From: Rhizobium rhizogenes | GTDB lineage: Bacteria > Pseudomonadota > Alphaproteobacteria > Rhizobiales > Rhizobiaceae | NCBI RefSeq assembly: GCF_002005205.3 | Contig: NZ_CP019701.2 | Span: forward strand, 2,725,001 to 2,789,000 | Reading direction: 5' to 3' | Length of the DNA: 64,000 nucleotides | Shown here: piece by piece, positions 1 through 10,476 of the stretch | Numbering within the stretch: position 1 is the stretch's first letter | Layout: the number at the start of each line of letters is the position of its first letter | The notes under the pieces: generated by a model | What the model saw: only the letters and a program-made list of their open reading frames with translations | What the model was told of the DNA's origin: nothing | Database searches by the model: none | Program-made: the position numbers and the translations under genes

Positions 1-1975
<1,975 letters not shown>

Positions 1976-2221
1976 TCCCATTGAATATGTTCATCGAACA
2001 AAGTTCGATGATCTGTTCTGTCCTGACGCCCGATGGGCTCCGGACGGGCCGCGCCACAGGGCGCGACGACCTCTGGTCTGTATGGCTGCCTCGCTCACTG
2101 TTGAGCAAAGGTGGATACGGATCGGTCACAGAAAGACGTGTAAATTAAATAGAGCTTTGGCTCTCCAGCTTCTCGAAACAGCAGTTTCCATGTGAAAACA
2201 TGGAGCATGTTGCGTTTTGCC
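1976..2221 (+). other. 23S-5S rRNA spacer with hairpins
   Basis: No gene is present. The spacer holds small perfect hairpins that are probably part of the precursor transcript. One has 9-bp arms TCATCGAAC/GTTCGATGA with loop AAA at 1991-2011. One has CGCGCC/GGCGCG arms at 2050-2065. One has a 7-bp stem closed by a GAAA tetraloop (TCCATGT/ACATGGA) at 2187-2204. The end of the spacer (2207-2220) forms the left half of the 5S processing stem. Their role as RNase III or RNase E processing sites is inference. Confidence 0.7.
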
Positions 2222-2339
2222 GACCTGGTGGTTATCGCGGGGCGGCTGCACCCGTTCCCATTCCGAACACGGCCGTGAAACGCCCCAGCGCCAATGGTAC
2301 TTCGTCTCAAGACGCGGGAGAGTAGGTCGCTGCCAGGTC
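2222..2339 (+). rRNA. rrf: 5S ribosomal RNA
   Basis: The complete 5S rRNA begins GACCTGGTGG and ends in the complementary CCAGGTC, with the conserved CCGAACACGG segment in the middle. The gene is enclosed by a perfect 14-bp inverted repeat (ATGTTGCGTTTTGC at 2207-2220 and its complement at 2341-2354). This would form a precursor processing stem that holds the two ends together. The gene follows 23S in the standard rRNA operon order. Confidence 0.97.
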
Positions 2340-2390
2340 TGCAAAACGCAACATCAAATCTTCTCAATCACAAAATTCGGCCCAGCCGAT

Positions 2391-2418
2391 ACAAAAGGGC
2401 CGCTCATGCGGCCTTTTG
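2391..2418 (+). terminator. Terminator-like hairpin after 5S rRNA
   Basis: The arms GGCCGC/GCGGCC enclose a TCAT loop and are flanked by AAAA and TTTT, but only four T residues follow before a G. The hairpin could be a weak terminator or an RNA-processing structure, because tRNA-fMet lies 180 bases downstream and is normally co-transcribed in rhizobial rRNA operons. Confidence 0.45.
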
Positions 2419-2473
2419 TCGTTCAAGACCAGAATAATAATAAAAAGACGCCTCGTGCGTCCCTTAAAGGAGA

Positions 2474-2586
2474 CAAATCGCCTTCGGCAATTTGCTCCGG
2501 CACCAAGCATAACCGCAATGCGGTTACGCTCTCGCGACAAGTTCTGCGAACTTGCGCTGGGAATGACATTTTTGCGAACGCAAAAA
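2474..2586 (+). repeat. Array of four short hairpins in the rRNA-tRNA spacer
   Basis: Four successive palindromes fill this spacer. At 2474-2494, CAAATCGCC/GGCAATTTG carries one mismatch. At 2510-2526, TAACCGC/GCGGTTA has loop AAT. At 2534-2557, CAAGTTC/GAACTTG has loop TGC and is extended by GCG/CGC. At 2569-2586, TTTTTGC/GCAAAAA has loop GAAC. The sequences differ from each other but share the same size of stem and loop. No ORF is present. The function is unknown. Confidence 0.55.
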
Positions 2587-2595
2587 GTCGGTTAA

Positions 2596-2672
<77 letters not shown>

Positions 2673-2678
2673 AATCAA

Positions 2679-2714
2679 TAAAACTCCCCGAGCTAACCAG
2701 CCAGGAGTTTTTTG
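2679..2714 (+). terminator. Rho-independent terminator after tRNA-fMet
   Basis: AAAACTCC pairs with GGAGTTTT across a loop of about 17 bases and runs into TTTTTTG. It lies immediately after the tRNA and would end the rRNA operon transcript. Confidence 0.7.
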
Positions 2715-2943
2715 TCTCCGCAAAGACGTTAAAAACAAAAAAACCACAAGCACCGGACAAACCAACCTTTTGTCTTCACTGCGTTGCAGACACAGCCTAT
2801 CCAAAAACACAGCGAAGAACAAAAAGCAGCTTCAAAAACTTGCAGCCACAGCGCCGGCTCGCACCACCAGTTCAATCCCGGGATTGCCATACAAGGCAAA
2901 CTCGCCATCATGCGGAAAACGCCGAATCCAGAAGAAAGCTGCC

Positions 2944-4752
2944 GTGACCGCCGACCCCTTGCAGATACTCAAGACAGTTTACGGCTACGACACCTTCCGC
3001 GGGCGGCAGGCCGAAATCATCCGGCATGTCATGGCGGGAAACAATGCCTTCGTCCTGATGCCGACAGGTGGCGGAAAGTCACTTTGTTACCAGGTTCCAG
3101 CCCTTGCCCTTAAAGGTATGGGGCTGATCGTCTCACCGCTCATTGCATTGATGGTCGATCAGGTGGCGGCTCTGCGTCAAGCTGGCATACGGGCCGAGGC
3201 TCTCAACTCCGATCTCTCTCCGGATGAGAGACGGACACTCTGGCGCGATATGCGGGCCGGCAATGTCGATATTCTTTATGCCGCGCCGGAGACCCTTCTT
3301 AAGCCGGATGTCCTGGATGCGCTTCAATCCATTGACCTCTCCCTGATAGCGGTTGATGAAGCCCATTGCCTGTCGCAATGGGGGCATGATTTCCGCCCGC
3401 CTTACCGCCAGCTCGATATGCTGATCGAGCGTTTCCCGAAGACGCCGCGCATGGCGCTGACGGCGACGGCGGATGAGCCCACCCGTACCGAGATTCTTGG
3501 ACATCTTGCCATTGATGAAGGTGACGCCTTCATAGCCGGATTTGACCGTCCCAACATCCGTTATTCGATCATGGAGAAGGACAATCCCCGCGCCCAGCTG
3601 AAACGTTTTCTTGGCGGCCGGGAGAATGAAAGCGGCATCGTTTATTGCCTGTCGAAGCGCAAGGTGGACGAAACGGCCGCCTGGCTGCGGGAAGAGGGGC
3701 GCGATGCACTGCCCTATCACGCCGGCATGGACAAGGCCGCCCGCGAGGAAAATCAGACCCGCTTCCAGCACGGCGAGGCGGTGATCATCGTCGCAACCGT
3801 TGCTTTCGGCATGGGTATCGACAAGCCGGATGTGCGATTCGTGGTTCATATTGACCTGCCCGGCAGCATCGAGGCCTATTACCAGGAGACCGGCCGTGCC
3901 GGCCGCGATGGCCTGCCCTCCGATGTGCTGATGCTTTACGGCTACGAAGACATTGCCCTGCGAAACCGCTTCATCGAAGAATCGGATGCCGCGGACCAGC
4001 GCAAATATATGGAACGGCAGAAGCTCGATGCGTTGCTTGGCCTTGCGGAAACCGCCAGCTGCCGCAGGCAGGTCCTGCTGTCCTATTTCGGCGACCGGTG
4101 CGAGCCATGCGGCAATTGCGATACCTGCGCCGAGCCGCCGGATCTGTTCGACGGAGCCATCGCCGCTCAAAAGCTGCTGTCCTGCATTTATCGCACTGGA
4201 GAACGTTTCGGGCAGGCTTATGTCATCCGTGTCCTGCTGGGCGTCGAGGACGAGCGGATTTCCCGCTTCGGGCATGATCGCCTCACCACATATGGAATAG
4301 GCAAGGAACACGATAATCGCGCCTGGCGGGCCATTTTGCGCCAGCTTGTAGCGCTGCGACTGATCGCGGTTGACTTGTCCGGGCATGGCGGACTGTCCAT
4401 TTCCGAAGAGGGAAGGCAGTTTCTGCGCGAAAAACCGTCCCTGATGCTGAGAATCCCATCGGCCCGTCGCGCCGGCAGGCAGCAGACGCCGCGCAATGCG
4501 GCGTCGACGGCTTTGCCGGAGGCGGATCGCGGTCTCTTCGAGGCGCTGCGGGCAAAGCGCATGGAAATTGCCAGGGCGCAGAACGTTCCGCCCTATGTGA
4601 TTTTTCACGACAAGACCCTCATCGAACTCGCGGCGGTAAAGCCGGCTTCGGCGAGGGAGATGGCGCAGATTGCCGGTGTGGGGGACAGCAAACTGGAGCG
4701 TTACGGCCCCGCCTTTCTCGAAGCAATCATGCAGCATGCCGCCGGTGATTGA
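2944..4752 (+). CDS. recQ: ATP-dependent DNA helicase RecQ
   Basis: This is a 3'-5' superfamily 2 DNA helicase that acts in recombination and repair. It has the Q-motif region GYDTFRGRQ, Walker A MPTGGGKS (about residues 40-46), DEAH (about 138-141) and a C-terminal zinc-binding cysteine cluster C-x17-CEPCGNCDTC (about 372-396). An HRDC domain (about 530-598) completes the RecQ layout. The frame opens upstream to a TTG at 2770, but no ATG precedes the helicase core. I chose GTG 2944 because it leaves the roughly 10 residues before GYDTFRGRQ that match other RecQ proteins; TTG 2884 is an alternative. It converges with frcR, with 46 bp between the two genes. Confidence 0.93.
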   Translation: MTADPLQILKTVYGYDTFRGRQAEIIRHVMAGNNAFVLMPTGGGKSLCYQVPALALKGMGLIVSPLIALMVDQVAALRQAGIRAEALNSDLSPDERRTLWRDMRAGNVDILYAAPETLLKPDVLDALQSIDLSLIAVDEAHCLSQWGHDFRPPYRQLDMLIERFPKTPRMALTATADEPTRTEILGHLAIDEGDAFIAGFDRPNIRYSIMEKDNPRAQLKRFLGGRENESGIVYCLSKRKVDETAAWLREEGRDALPYHAGMDKAAREENQTRFQHGEAVIIVATVAFGMGIDKPDVRFVVHIDLPGSIEAYYQETGRAGRDGLPSDVLMLYGYEDIALRNRFIEESDAADQRKYMERQKLDALLGLAETASCRRQVLLSYFGDRCEPCGNCDTCAEPPDLFDGAIAAQKLLSCIYRTGERFGQAYVIRVLLGVEDERISRFGHDRLTTYGIGKEHDNRAWRAILRQLVALRLIAVDLSGHGGLSISEEGRQFLREKPSLMLRIPSARRAGRQQTPRNAASTALPEADRGLFEALRAKRMEIARAQNVPPYVIFHDKTLIELAAVKPASAREMAQIAGVGDSKLERYGPAFLEAIMQHAAGD

Positions 4753-4798
4753 CCGCCGATAGGTCCAGCGCGTCGTTATAGATTGAAGGCGTTCGGCG

Positions 4799-6031
4799 TT
4801 ATCCTGTCGTGTCCTTGAACAGAACGTTCTGATCGATGAGATAACGGGAGAACAGGGGCAGGCTCGCGCCGCCGATTGCCCGGGCCTGACTGCCGACCGC
4901 GCCTTCGATAATCTCCGGCAGCGTGACGCCTTGAAGATCGTGGTGCTTGAGGGCCAGCCGGGTGGCGGAAACGATCCTCGTTCTGACCCAGTCGGGAAAA
5001 CCGCCATCAATGATGACGCTGGAAAAATCGATGATGGAAGCGGCGGCAATGACGGCCTGTGCCAGTGCGGCGGCGGTCTTGTTGACCCAGCTTTCCAGCG
5101 GTTCACCGAAATCGATCCATTCGTCTGGAGAGAACCACAGGGGGCGTGGATCGATATCCCGTTCACGCAACATGTTTTCCAGAACGAAGATCGAAGCGAT
5201 CTTCAGTAGCTGAACCGTGTTGCCATCCTCTCCCTGCACCGGCAGCGGGCCGATTGCGCCGGCGGTGCCCGTTTTTCCGGAAAACAGCGCCGAATTCAAA
5301 ACGACTCCACCTCCGATAAAGGAACCGATGAAGATATAGAGAAAATCGGCGTAGTTCTGGCCGGCGCCAAAAACCAGTTCGGCACCACAGGCGCTCGTGG
5401 CGTCATTCTGTAGAAAAACCGGATAGCGAACGTTTTCGGCGATTTCCGAGCGGATATCGACATCCCGCCAACGTTCCATCTCGGCCTGAGGCGCCCCCAC
5501 TTCCTGCGCCCAGTTCCACAATTCGAACGGGGCGGCGATGCCCACTCCGGCAATTTTTTGCCGGTCGGTTGGGGGTAATTTCGATTCGAGTTCCGTTATG
5601 CCTTCGATCACGAATGGCAATATCCATTCCGGCAGGGGGTAAGGATAGGTCTTGCGAAGCTTGAGCTTTATCCGGCCGACAAAATCCATCAGCACCAGAT
5701 CGACGCTGCGCCGGCCGATCTTCACGCCAAAAGAGAAGACGGCGTCGGGATTGAGGCGCATCGGCGTTGAGGGCTGTCCGACCTTCCCGCGCAACCTTTC
5801 ACCCCGAACGAGAAGCCCGTCTTTCTCGAGAGAGCGCATGATGACCGAAACTGTCTGCGCAGAAAGTCCGCAAAGTCTGGATATTTCCGCTTTCGACAAT
5901 CCGCCATGGCGGCGAACAAGGGACAGCACCAGCCGCTCATTATAGGCACGTACCCCGATCTGGTTCGCGCCGCCGCTGATATCCATAATGGTGGGCGGCG
6001 CAGGCGGCGCCGTCTCGACAGATTGTCTCAT
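4799..6031 (-). CDS. frcR: ROK-family transcriptional regulator of the frc operon
   Basis: This 410-residue protein has an N-terminal winged helix-turn-helix (about residues 35-85, with GGLSKAEISRLCGLSAQTVS) and a C-terminal ROK sugar-binding domain. It is divergent from frcBCAK, matching the frcR-frcBCAK layout described in Sinorhizobium meliloti, so it probably controls fructose, mannose and ribose uptake. The domain retains the QNDA motif of the fold. The cysteine-rich zinc motif of active ROK kinases and of many ROK repressors is absent, so it is probably a pure sugar sensor. The intergenic region carries a candidate operator at 6156-6168. Confidence 0.88.
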   Translation of the reverse strand: MRQSVETAPPAPPTIMDISGGANQIGVRAYNERLVLSLVRRHGGLSKAEISRLCGLSAQTVSVIMRSLEKDGLLVRGERLRGKVGQPSTPMRLNPDAVFSFGVKIGRRSVDLVLMDFVGRIKLKLRKTYPYPLPEWILPFVIEGITELESKLPPTDRQKIAGVGIAAPFELWNWAQEVGAPQAEMERWRDVDIRSEIAENVRYPVFLQNDATSACGAELVFGAGQNYADFLYIFIGSFIGGGVVLNSALFSGKTGTAGAIGPLPVQGEDGNTVQLLKIASIFVLENMLRERDIDPRPLWFSPDEWIDFGEPLESWVNKTAAALAQAVIAAASIIDFSSVIIDGGFPDWVRTRIVSATRLALKHHDLQGVTLPEIIEGAVGSQARAIGGASLPLFSRYLIDQNVLFKDTTG

Positions 6032-6155
6032 AATGTCATCCTCCCGCCCGCGATATCTGCGCGGGCGATACCGGCAGGCTTTATGGCAATCTTGCTATCG
6101 CAACGTAAACGACCGCTGCAATATTCCTCCCTGCCGGAGATTAGAATGCCATACG

Positions 6156-6168
6156 GAATTAATAATTC
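6156..6168. promoter_or_regulatory. Candidate FrcR operator palindrome
   Basis: GAATTAATAATTC is a perfect 13-bp palindrome with a central A. It is AT-rich and sits in the 264-bp region between frcR and frcB. ROK repressors bind AT-rich palindromes. The assignment to FrcR rests only on position. A TTGACA at 6184-6189 lies just downstream and could be the -35 of the frcB promoter; I could not find a convincing -10. Confidence 0.4.
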
Positions 6169-6295
6169 AATCGGATTTATTTATTGACAGCCGTTTCCTT
6201 TGGTGGTTCCATCTGGGTCAACGGTCGCTGTTCTCGGAGGAGACGAGATCGTCGGGCAACCGTCATGGTGCTCAAATATCCATTGGGAGGATCTC

Positions 6296-7318
6296 ATGAA
6301 GACCACTGTTTCCGCTCTTTTGGGCGCGCTTGCGCTTGGCGTTTCTTTTGCTTCCGTCGCGTCCGCCGCCGATACGTCGGTTTGCCTCATTACCAAGACC
6401 GACACCAATCCCTTCTTCGTCAAGATGAAGGAAGGCGCGACCGCCAAGGCCAAAGAACTCGGCGTGACGCTGAAATCCTATGCTGGCAAGATTGATGGCG
6501 ATTCCGAAAGCCAGGTAGCTGCCATCGAGACCTGCATCGCCGATGGCGCCAAGGGTATTCTCATCACCGCGTCGGACACCAAGGGCATCGTTCCGGCCGT
6601 GCAGAAGGCCCGTGATGCCGGTCTTCTGGTGATCGCCCTCGACACGCCTCTGGAGCCCGTCGATGCCGCCGATTCCACTTTCGCCACCGATAATCTCCTG
6701 GCTGGCGAACTGATCGGCAAATGGGCGGCCGGCACGCTCGGTGACAAGGCCAAGGACGCGAAAATCGCCTTCCTCAACCTTACCCCCTCCCAGCCGACTG
6801 TGGATGTGCTGCGCAACCAGGGCTTCATGAAAGGCTTTGGCATTGATGTGAAGGACATCAACAAGATCGGCGACGAAGACGATCCGCGCATCGTCGGCCA
6901 TGACGTCACCAACGGCAATGAAGAAGGCGGCCGTGCGGCGATGGAAAACCTGCTGCAGAAGGATCCGACTATCAACGTCGTTCACACCATCAATGAGCCC
7001 GCAGCTGCCGGTGCTTATGAGGCGCTGAAGGCGGTGGGCCGCGAAAAGGACGTTCTGATCGTTTCCGTCGATGGCGGTTGCCCTGGTGTGAAGAACGTTG
7101 CGGAAGGCGTGATCGGCGCGACCTCGCAGCAATACCCGCTGTTGATGGCGGCTCTCGGCGTCGAAGCCGTCAAAAAGTTTGCCGATACGGGTGAAAAGCC
7201 GAAGCCGACCGAAGGCAAGAATTTCGTCGATACCGGTGTGAAGCTGGTGACCGACAAGCCGGTCAATGGCCTCGACTCGATCGACACGAAGGAAGGTCTC
7301 AACAAGTGCTGGGGTTGA
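6296..7318 (+). CDS. frcB: Fructose ABC transporter substrate-binding protein
   Basis: This is the periplasmic sugar-binding protein of the high-affinity Frc importer, 340 residues in the type I (ribose-binding, Peripla_BP_4) fold. A Sec signal peptide covers about residues 1-24 (ending ASVASAA). ATG 6296 is preceded by GGGAGG with correct spacing, so the longer open frame to 6200 is not used. The sequence resembles rhizobial FrcB throughout. It is the first gene of frcBCAK. A GC-rich stem-loop directly after the stop probably lets this gene be expressed above frcC and frcA, as is usual for binding proteins. Confidence 0.95.
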   Translation: MKTTVSALLGALALGVSFASVASAADTSVCLITKTDTNPFFVKMKEGATAKAKELGVTLKSYAGKIDGDSESQVAAIETCIADGAKGILITASDTKGIVPAVQKARDAGLLVIALDTPLEPVDAADSTFATDNLLAGELIGKWAAGTLGDKAKDAKIAFLNLTPSQPTVDVLRNQGFMKGFGIDVKDINKIGDEDDPRIVGHDVTNGNEEGGRAAMENLLQKDPTINVVHTINEPAAAGAYEALKAVGREKDVLIVSVDGGCPGVKNVAEGVIGATSQQYPLLMAALGVEAVKKFADTGEKPKPTEGKNFVDTGVKLVTDKPVNGLDSIDTKEGLNKCWG

Positions 7319-7337
7319 TGCCTCACCGTTGAAACCC

Positions 7338-7360
7338 GCGGGGGCATTTTTTGCCCCCGC
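7338..7360 (+). terminator. Intercistronic stem-loop between frcB and frcC
   Basis: Perfect 8-bp arms GCGGGGGC/GCCCCCGC enclose a 7-base loop (ATTTTTT). There is no T-run after the stem, so it is more likely a 3'-end protector or partial attenuator of frcB mRNA than a full terminator. This arrangement is common between binding-protein and permease genes. Confidence 0.6.
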
Positions 7361-7542
7361 CCTTGGACCAGAATGATTTCAGGCACGATCCGGGGGATCG
7401 GACAAAGGAACAAACGAGCGCGCCCCATATTCTCCGAGAATGACGTGGGCTGCCTCACAACACTTTGAATCTACGCATCATTCTCCTTTTAAAGAGGCCC
7501 GGTTCGAGGGCAGATGCGATGGAGCGATCGGGAGGAAAATCC

Positions 7543-8625
7543 ATGAGCGATCAGCCGGTGCGGGCTCAGCCGCATAATGAATTTGAAAAGGTGCTTTCAG
7601 GAAGTTCGACACAGGTTGCCGCTTTCGATACGCACGACAAGAGTGCGCTGGAAAAATTCCAGCATTTTCTCCATTCCAGTCCGGCGGCTGTGCCGCTTAT
7701 CGTTCTGGTGCTGTCGCTGGCTGTTTTTGGCCTGCTCCTCGGCGGCAAGTTCTTCTCGGCCTTCTCGTTGACCCTCATCCTGCAGCAGGTCGCGATCGTC
7801 GGCATCGTTGGCGCAGCGCAGTCGCTGGTCATCCTGACGGCGGGCATCGATCTTTCGGTCGGCGCGATCATGGTTCTGTCTTCCGTCGTCATGGGGCAGT
7901 TTACCTTCCGCTATGGCTTGCCGGCGGAGCTTTCCATTCTCTGTGGTCTCGCCGTTGGCGCATTCTGCGGTTTCATCAATGGCGTACTGGTCTCGCGCAT
8001 GCGCCTGCCGCCCTTCATCGTCACGCTCGGCATGTGGCAGATCGTGCTGGCGACCAACTTCCTTTATTCCGCGAATGAGACGATCCGCGCACAGGATATC
8101 GCCCAGCAGGCGCCGATCCTGCAATTCTTCGGCGCCAATATCCGTTTCGGCAATGCGGTCTTCACCTACGGCGTCATCGCCATGGTCCTGCTCGTCGCCC
8201 TGCTCTGGTATGTGCTGAACCGCACCGCCTGGGGTCGCCATCTTTATGCTGTCGGTGACGATCCGGATGCCGCCGAACTTGCCGGTGTCAACGTCAAGCG
8301 CATGCTGACGACCGTTTACACCCTGTCCGGTCTCATCTGCGCCTTTGCCGGTTGGGCCCTCATCGGCCGCATCGGCTCGGTTTCACCGACCGCCGGCCAA
8401 TTTGCCAATATCGAATCCATCACTGCGGTGGTTATCGGCGGCCTGTCGCTGTTCGGCGGGCGCGGCTCCATCATGGGCATGATCTTCGGCGCCCTGATCG
8501 TCGGTGTCTTTTCGCTCGGCCTCAGGCTCATCGGAACCGACCCGCAATGGACCTATCTGTTGATCGGCGTCCTTATCATCATGGCTGTCGCAATCGACCA
8601 GTGGATCAGAAAGGTAGCAGGCTGA
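7543..8625 (+). CDS. frcC: Fructose ABC transporter permease
   Basis: This inner-membrane permease of the Frc importer has 360 residues in the BPD_transp_2 (RbsC-like) family, with about eight to ten hydrophobic segments starting near residue 45. The conserved region TAGIDLSVGAIM and the coupling segment AVGDDPDAAELAGVNV are present. ATG 7543 follows GGAGGAAAATCC, a strong ribosome-binding site, which decides against the upstream in-frame start at 7465. The stop overlaps the frcA start by one base (TGATG), which indicates translational coupling. Confidence 0.94.
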   Translation: MSDQPVRAQPHNEFEKVLSGSSTQVAAFDTHDKSALEKFQHFLHSSPAAVPLIVLVLSLAVFGLLLGGKFFSAFSLTLILQQVAIVGIVGAAQSLVILTAGIDLSVGAIMVLSSVVMGQFTFRYGLPAELSILCGLAVGAFCGFINGVLVSRMRLPPFIVTLGMWQIVLATNFLYSANETIRAQDIAQQAPILQFFGANIRFGNAVFTYGVIAMVLLVALLWYVLNRTAWGRHLYAVGDDPDAAELAGVNVKRMLTTVYTLSGLICAFAGWALIGRIGSVSPTAGQFANIESITAVVIGGLSLFGGRGSIMGMIFGALIVGVFSLGLRLIGTDPQWTYLLIGVLIIMAVAIDQWIRKVAG

Positions 8626-9407
8626 TGGCAAAAGAACCCATTCTCACAGCACGCAATCTCGTCAAACGTTATGGCCGCGTGACCGCCCTCGACCATGCCG
8701 ATTTCGATCTCTATCCGGGTGAAATCCTGGCCGTGATCGGCGACAATGGCGCCGGCAAATCCTCGCTTATCAAGGCGATTTCCGGCGCGGTGACGCCCGA
8801 TGAGGGAGAGATCAGGCTGGAAGGCCAGCCCGTCCAGTTCCGCTCGCCGATCGAGGCGCGCAAGGCGGGCATCGAGACGGTGTATCAGAACCTCGCGCTG
8901 TCGCCGGCGCTTTCCATAGCCGACAATATGTTCCTCGGCCGGGAAATCCGTAAACCCGGCATTCAGGGTAGCCTGTTCCGGGCGCTGGATCGCCCGGCCA
9001 TGGAAAAATTCGCCCGCGAAAAACTGTCGGAACTCGGCCTGATGACGATCCAGAACATCAATCAGGCGGTGGAAACCCTCTCCGGCGGCCAGCGTCAGGG
9101 TGTGGCCGTGGCGCGCGCGGCGGCTTTCGGCTCCAAGGTCGTCATCCTCGACGAGCCGACGGCGGCGCTGGGCGTCAAGGAAAGCCGCCGTGTTCTGGAG
9201 CTTATTCTGGATGTGCGCTCCCGCGGCCTGCCGATCGTTCTCATCTCGCATAACATGCCGCATGTCTTCGAGGTCGCGGATCGCATCCATATCCATCGGC
9301 TCGGCAAGCGCCTGTGCGTCATCAATCCGAAGGACTACTCCATGTCCGACGCCGTCGCCTTCATGACCGGCGCCAAGGAAGCGCCGAAGGAAACGCTTGC
9401 CGCATGA
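8625..9407 (+). CDS. frcA: Fructose ABC transporter ATP-binding protein
   Basis: This 260-residue ABC ATPase powers the Frc importer. It shows Walker A GDNGAGKS, the Q-loop region VYQNLALSPALS, signature LSGGQRQ, Walker B VVILDEPTAALG and the switch histidine in LISHNM. It has a single nucleotide-binding domain, unlike the duplicated RbsA type, so it would act as a homodimer. The start overlaps the frcC stop and the stop overlaps the frcK start (ATGA), so the three genes are tightly coupled. Confidence 0.95.
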   Translation: MAKEPILTARNLVKRYGRVTALDHADFDLYPGEILAVIGDNGAGKSSLIKAISGAVTPDEGEIRLEGQPVQFRSPIEARKAGIETVYQNLALSPALSIADNMFLGREIRKPGIQGSLFRALDRPAMEKFAREKLSELGLMTIQNINQAVETLSGGQRQGVAVARAAAFGSKVVILDEPTAALGVKESRRVLELILDVRSRGLPIVLISHNMPHVFEVADRIHIHRLGKRLCVINPKDYSMSDAVAFMTGAKEAPKETLAA

Positions 9408-10033
9408 CGCTGAAGCTTGAGACGATCGCCGAAGACGTTCTTCGGCGGGCAGAGGGCAAATCCCGTTTTATCATTGCCATTGCCGGTCCCCCTGGGGCCG
9501 GCAAATCCACGCTGGCGGACGCGCTTTATGGTGCTTTGCTGGCGCGGGGCGAAACCGCCGCCGTGCTGCCCATGGATGGCTTCCATATGGACAATGGCAT
9601 CCTTGAAGAGCGCGGGCTGCTGCCGCGCAAGGGCGCGCCCGAAACGTTCGATGTGCGTGGCTTCCTCGATATCGTCTCTGCCGTCCGCAAGGGCGGGCAG
9701 GAAGTGCTTGTCCCGGTTTTCGACCGTTCCCGCGAGATCGCCATAGCGTCTGCCCGGGCGATTGCGCCGGAAACACGCTTTATCCTTGCTGAAGGCAATT
9801 ATCTGCTGCTGAACGAGGCGCCGTGGACGGCACTTTCCGAGAGCTTCGACCTCACCATTTTCGTTGGGCCATCCGTCGCCGTGCTTGAGGAGAGGCTGCG
9901 CAACAGATGGCAGGGCTATGGTCTCGATGCGGATGCGATCCATGCCAAACTTTTTAAAAACGATCTTCCCAACGGAAAAAGGGTGATCGAGAACGCCCGT
10001 TCTGCCGATATTCGCATCGATATCTGGGAATAG
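9404..10033 (+). CDS. frcK: P-loop kinase of the fructose operon (FrcK)
   Basis: This 209-residue kinase of the uridine kinase/pantothenate kinase-like fold has Walker A GPPGAGKST near residues 26-34 and an aspartate-rich MDGFHMDN segment near residues 58-65 typical of nucleoside kinase relatives. It overlaps frcA by four bases (ATGA) and closes the frcBCAK operon. It has been proposed to phosphorylate the imported sugar, but the substrate cannot be read from sequence. A weak hairpin (CGGCAA/TTGCCG, 10057-10075) follows the stop. Confidence 0.88.
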   Translation: MTLKLETIAEDVLRRAEGKSRFIIAIAGPPGAGKSTLADALYGALLARGETAAVLPMDGFHMDNGILEERGLLPRKGAPETFDVRGFLDIVSAVRKGGQEVLVPVFDRSREIAIASARAIAPETRFILAEGNYLLLNEAPWTALSESFDLTIFVGPSVAVLEERLRNRWQGYGLDADAIHAKLFKNDLPNGKRVIENARSADIRIDIWE

Positions 10034-10143
10034 GTTAACGCTTTCCCGTCACTGAGCGGCAAGGCGCATTTGCCGTTAAGCCTTTGTTGACCATGTGTTG
10101 AATCTTTTTGATCCACAGGGTGGGGCTTTTGTGTGTCTATTCA

Positions 10144-10173
10144 TTGACGCAAAAATTTCCTCATATACTATAT
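10144..10173 (+). promoter_or_regulatory. Candidate promoter of the riboswitch-nrdHIEF transcript
   Basis: TTGACG (10144-10149) and CTATAT (10168-10173) are separated by 18 bp, close to the rhizobial housekeeping pattern CTTGAC-N17-CTATAT. The predicted start at about 10180 falls at the 5' edge of the cobalamin riboswitch. A perfect palindrome CATATA-C-TATATG (10162-10174) overlaps the -10 and could be a repressor site. Confidence 0.55.
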
Positions 10174-10176
10174 GTG

Positions 10177-10378
10177 GTGTTCGAGGTTCTTCCGATTCGC
10201 AAGGATTGGAAGCTAAGACGGGAATTCGGTGCGCAACGCCATCATGGCGGAGCAAGGCCGAAACTGCCCCCGCAACTGTAAGCGGTGAGCATCGTTCCGA
10301 TTTGGGTCACTGGGGCTAAAAGCTCCGGGAAGGCCGGAATAGATGTTGTGACCCGCAAGTCAGGAGACCTGCCTTGAG
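10177..10378 (+). promoter_or_regulatory. Cobalamin (B12) riboswitch
   Basis: Conserved segments of the AdoCbl aptamer occur in order: GGGAATTCGGTG near 10220, CTGCCCCCGCAACTGTAAGCGG near 10265, GGTCACTGGGG near 10306, and the B12-box-like CAAGTCAGGAGACCTGCC near 10357. It precedes nrdHIEF by about 320 bases. B12 riboswitches repress genes when cobalamin is present. Here the logical target is the B12-independent class Ib reductase, which becomes dispensable if a B12-dependent class II enzyme is encoded elsewhere (not visible here). Possible expression-platform elements follow: a small hairpin ACGCAAA/TTTGCGT with a short T-run (10420-10439), and an SD-led small ORF. Confidence 0.93.
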
Positions 10379-10416
10379 CGCAAACGTCCACGGGCGGGGT
10401 GTCCGGAGGAAGGTGT

Positions 10417-10476
10417 ATGACGCAAATGATTTGCGTTTTCCCTTTTCTGCCCCCTCCAGAACAAGCTTCGGGGTGA
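10417..10476 (+). CDS. Possible leader peptide after the B12 riboswitch
   Basis: ATG 10417 follows GGAGGA (10405-10410), a strong ribosome-binding site, and opens a 19-codon frame that ends in TGA at 10474-10476. The peptide reads MTQMICVFPFLPPPEQASG. It contains PPP, a ribosome-stalling motif relieved by EF-P. The hairpin at 10420-10436 lies inside it, and the segment CCTCC at 10453-10457 could pair with its GGAGG. Expression is not shown. It may be a regulatory ORF that couples the riboswitch to nrd expression, or only a fortuitous frame. Confidence 0.3.
   Translation: MTQMICVFPFLPPPEQASG

Noticed and set aside
3133..5166. 677-codon open frame opposite recQ and frcR end
   Set aside because: It crosses two real genes and has no domain signature.
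10095..10319. 74-codon open frame over the riboswitch
   Set aside because: The stretch is the conserved B12 aptamer and lacks a ribosome-binding site.
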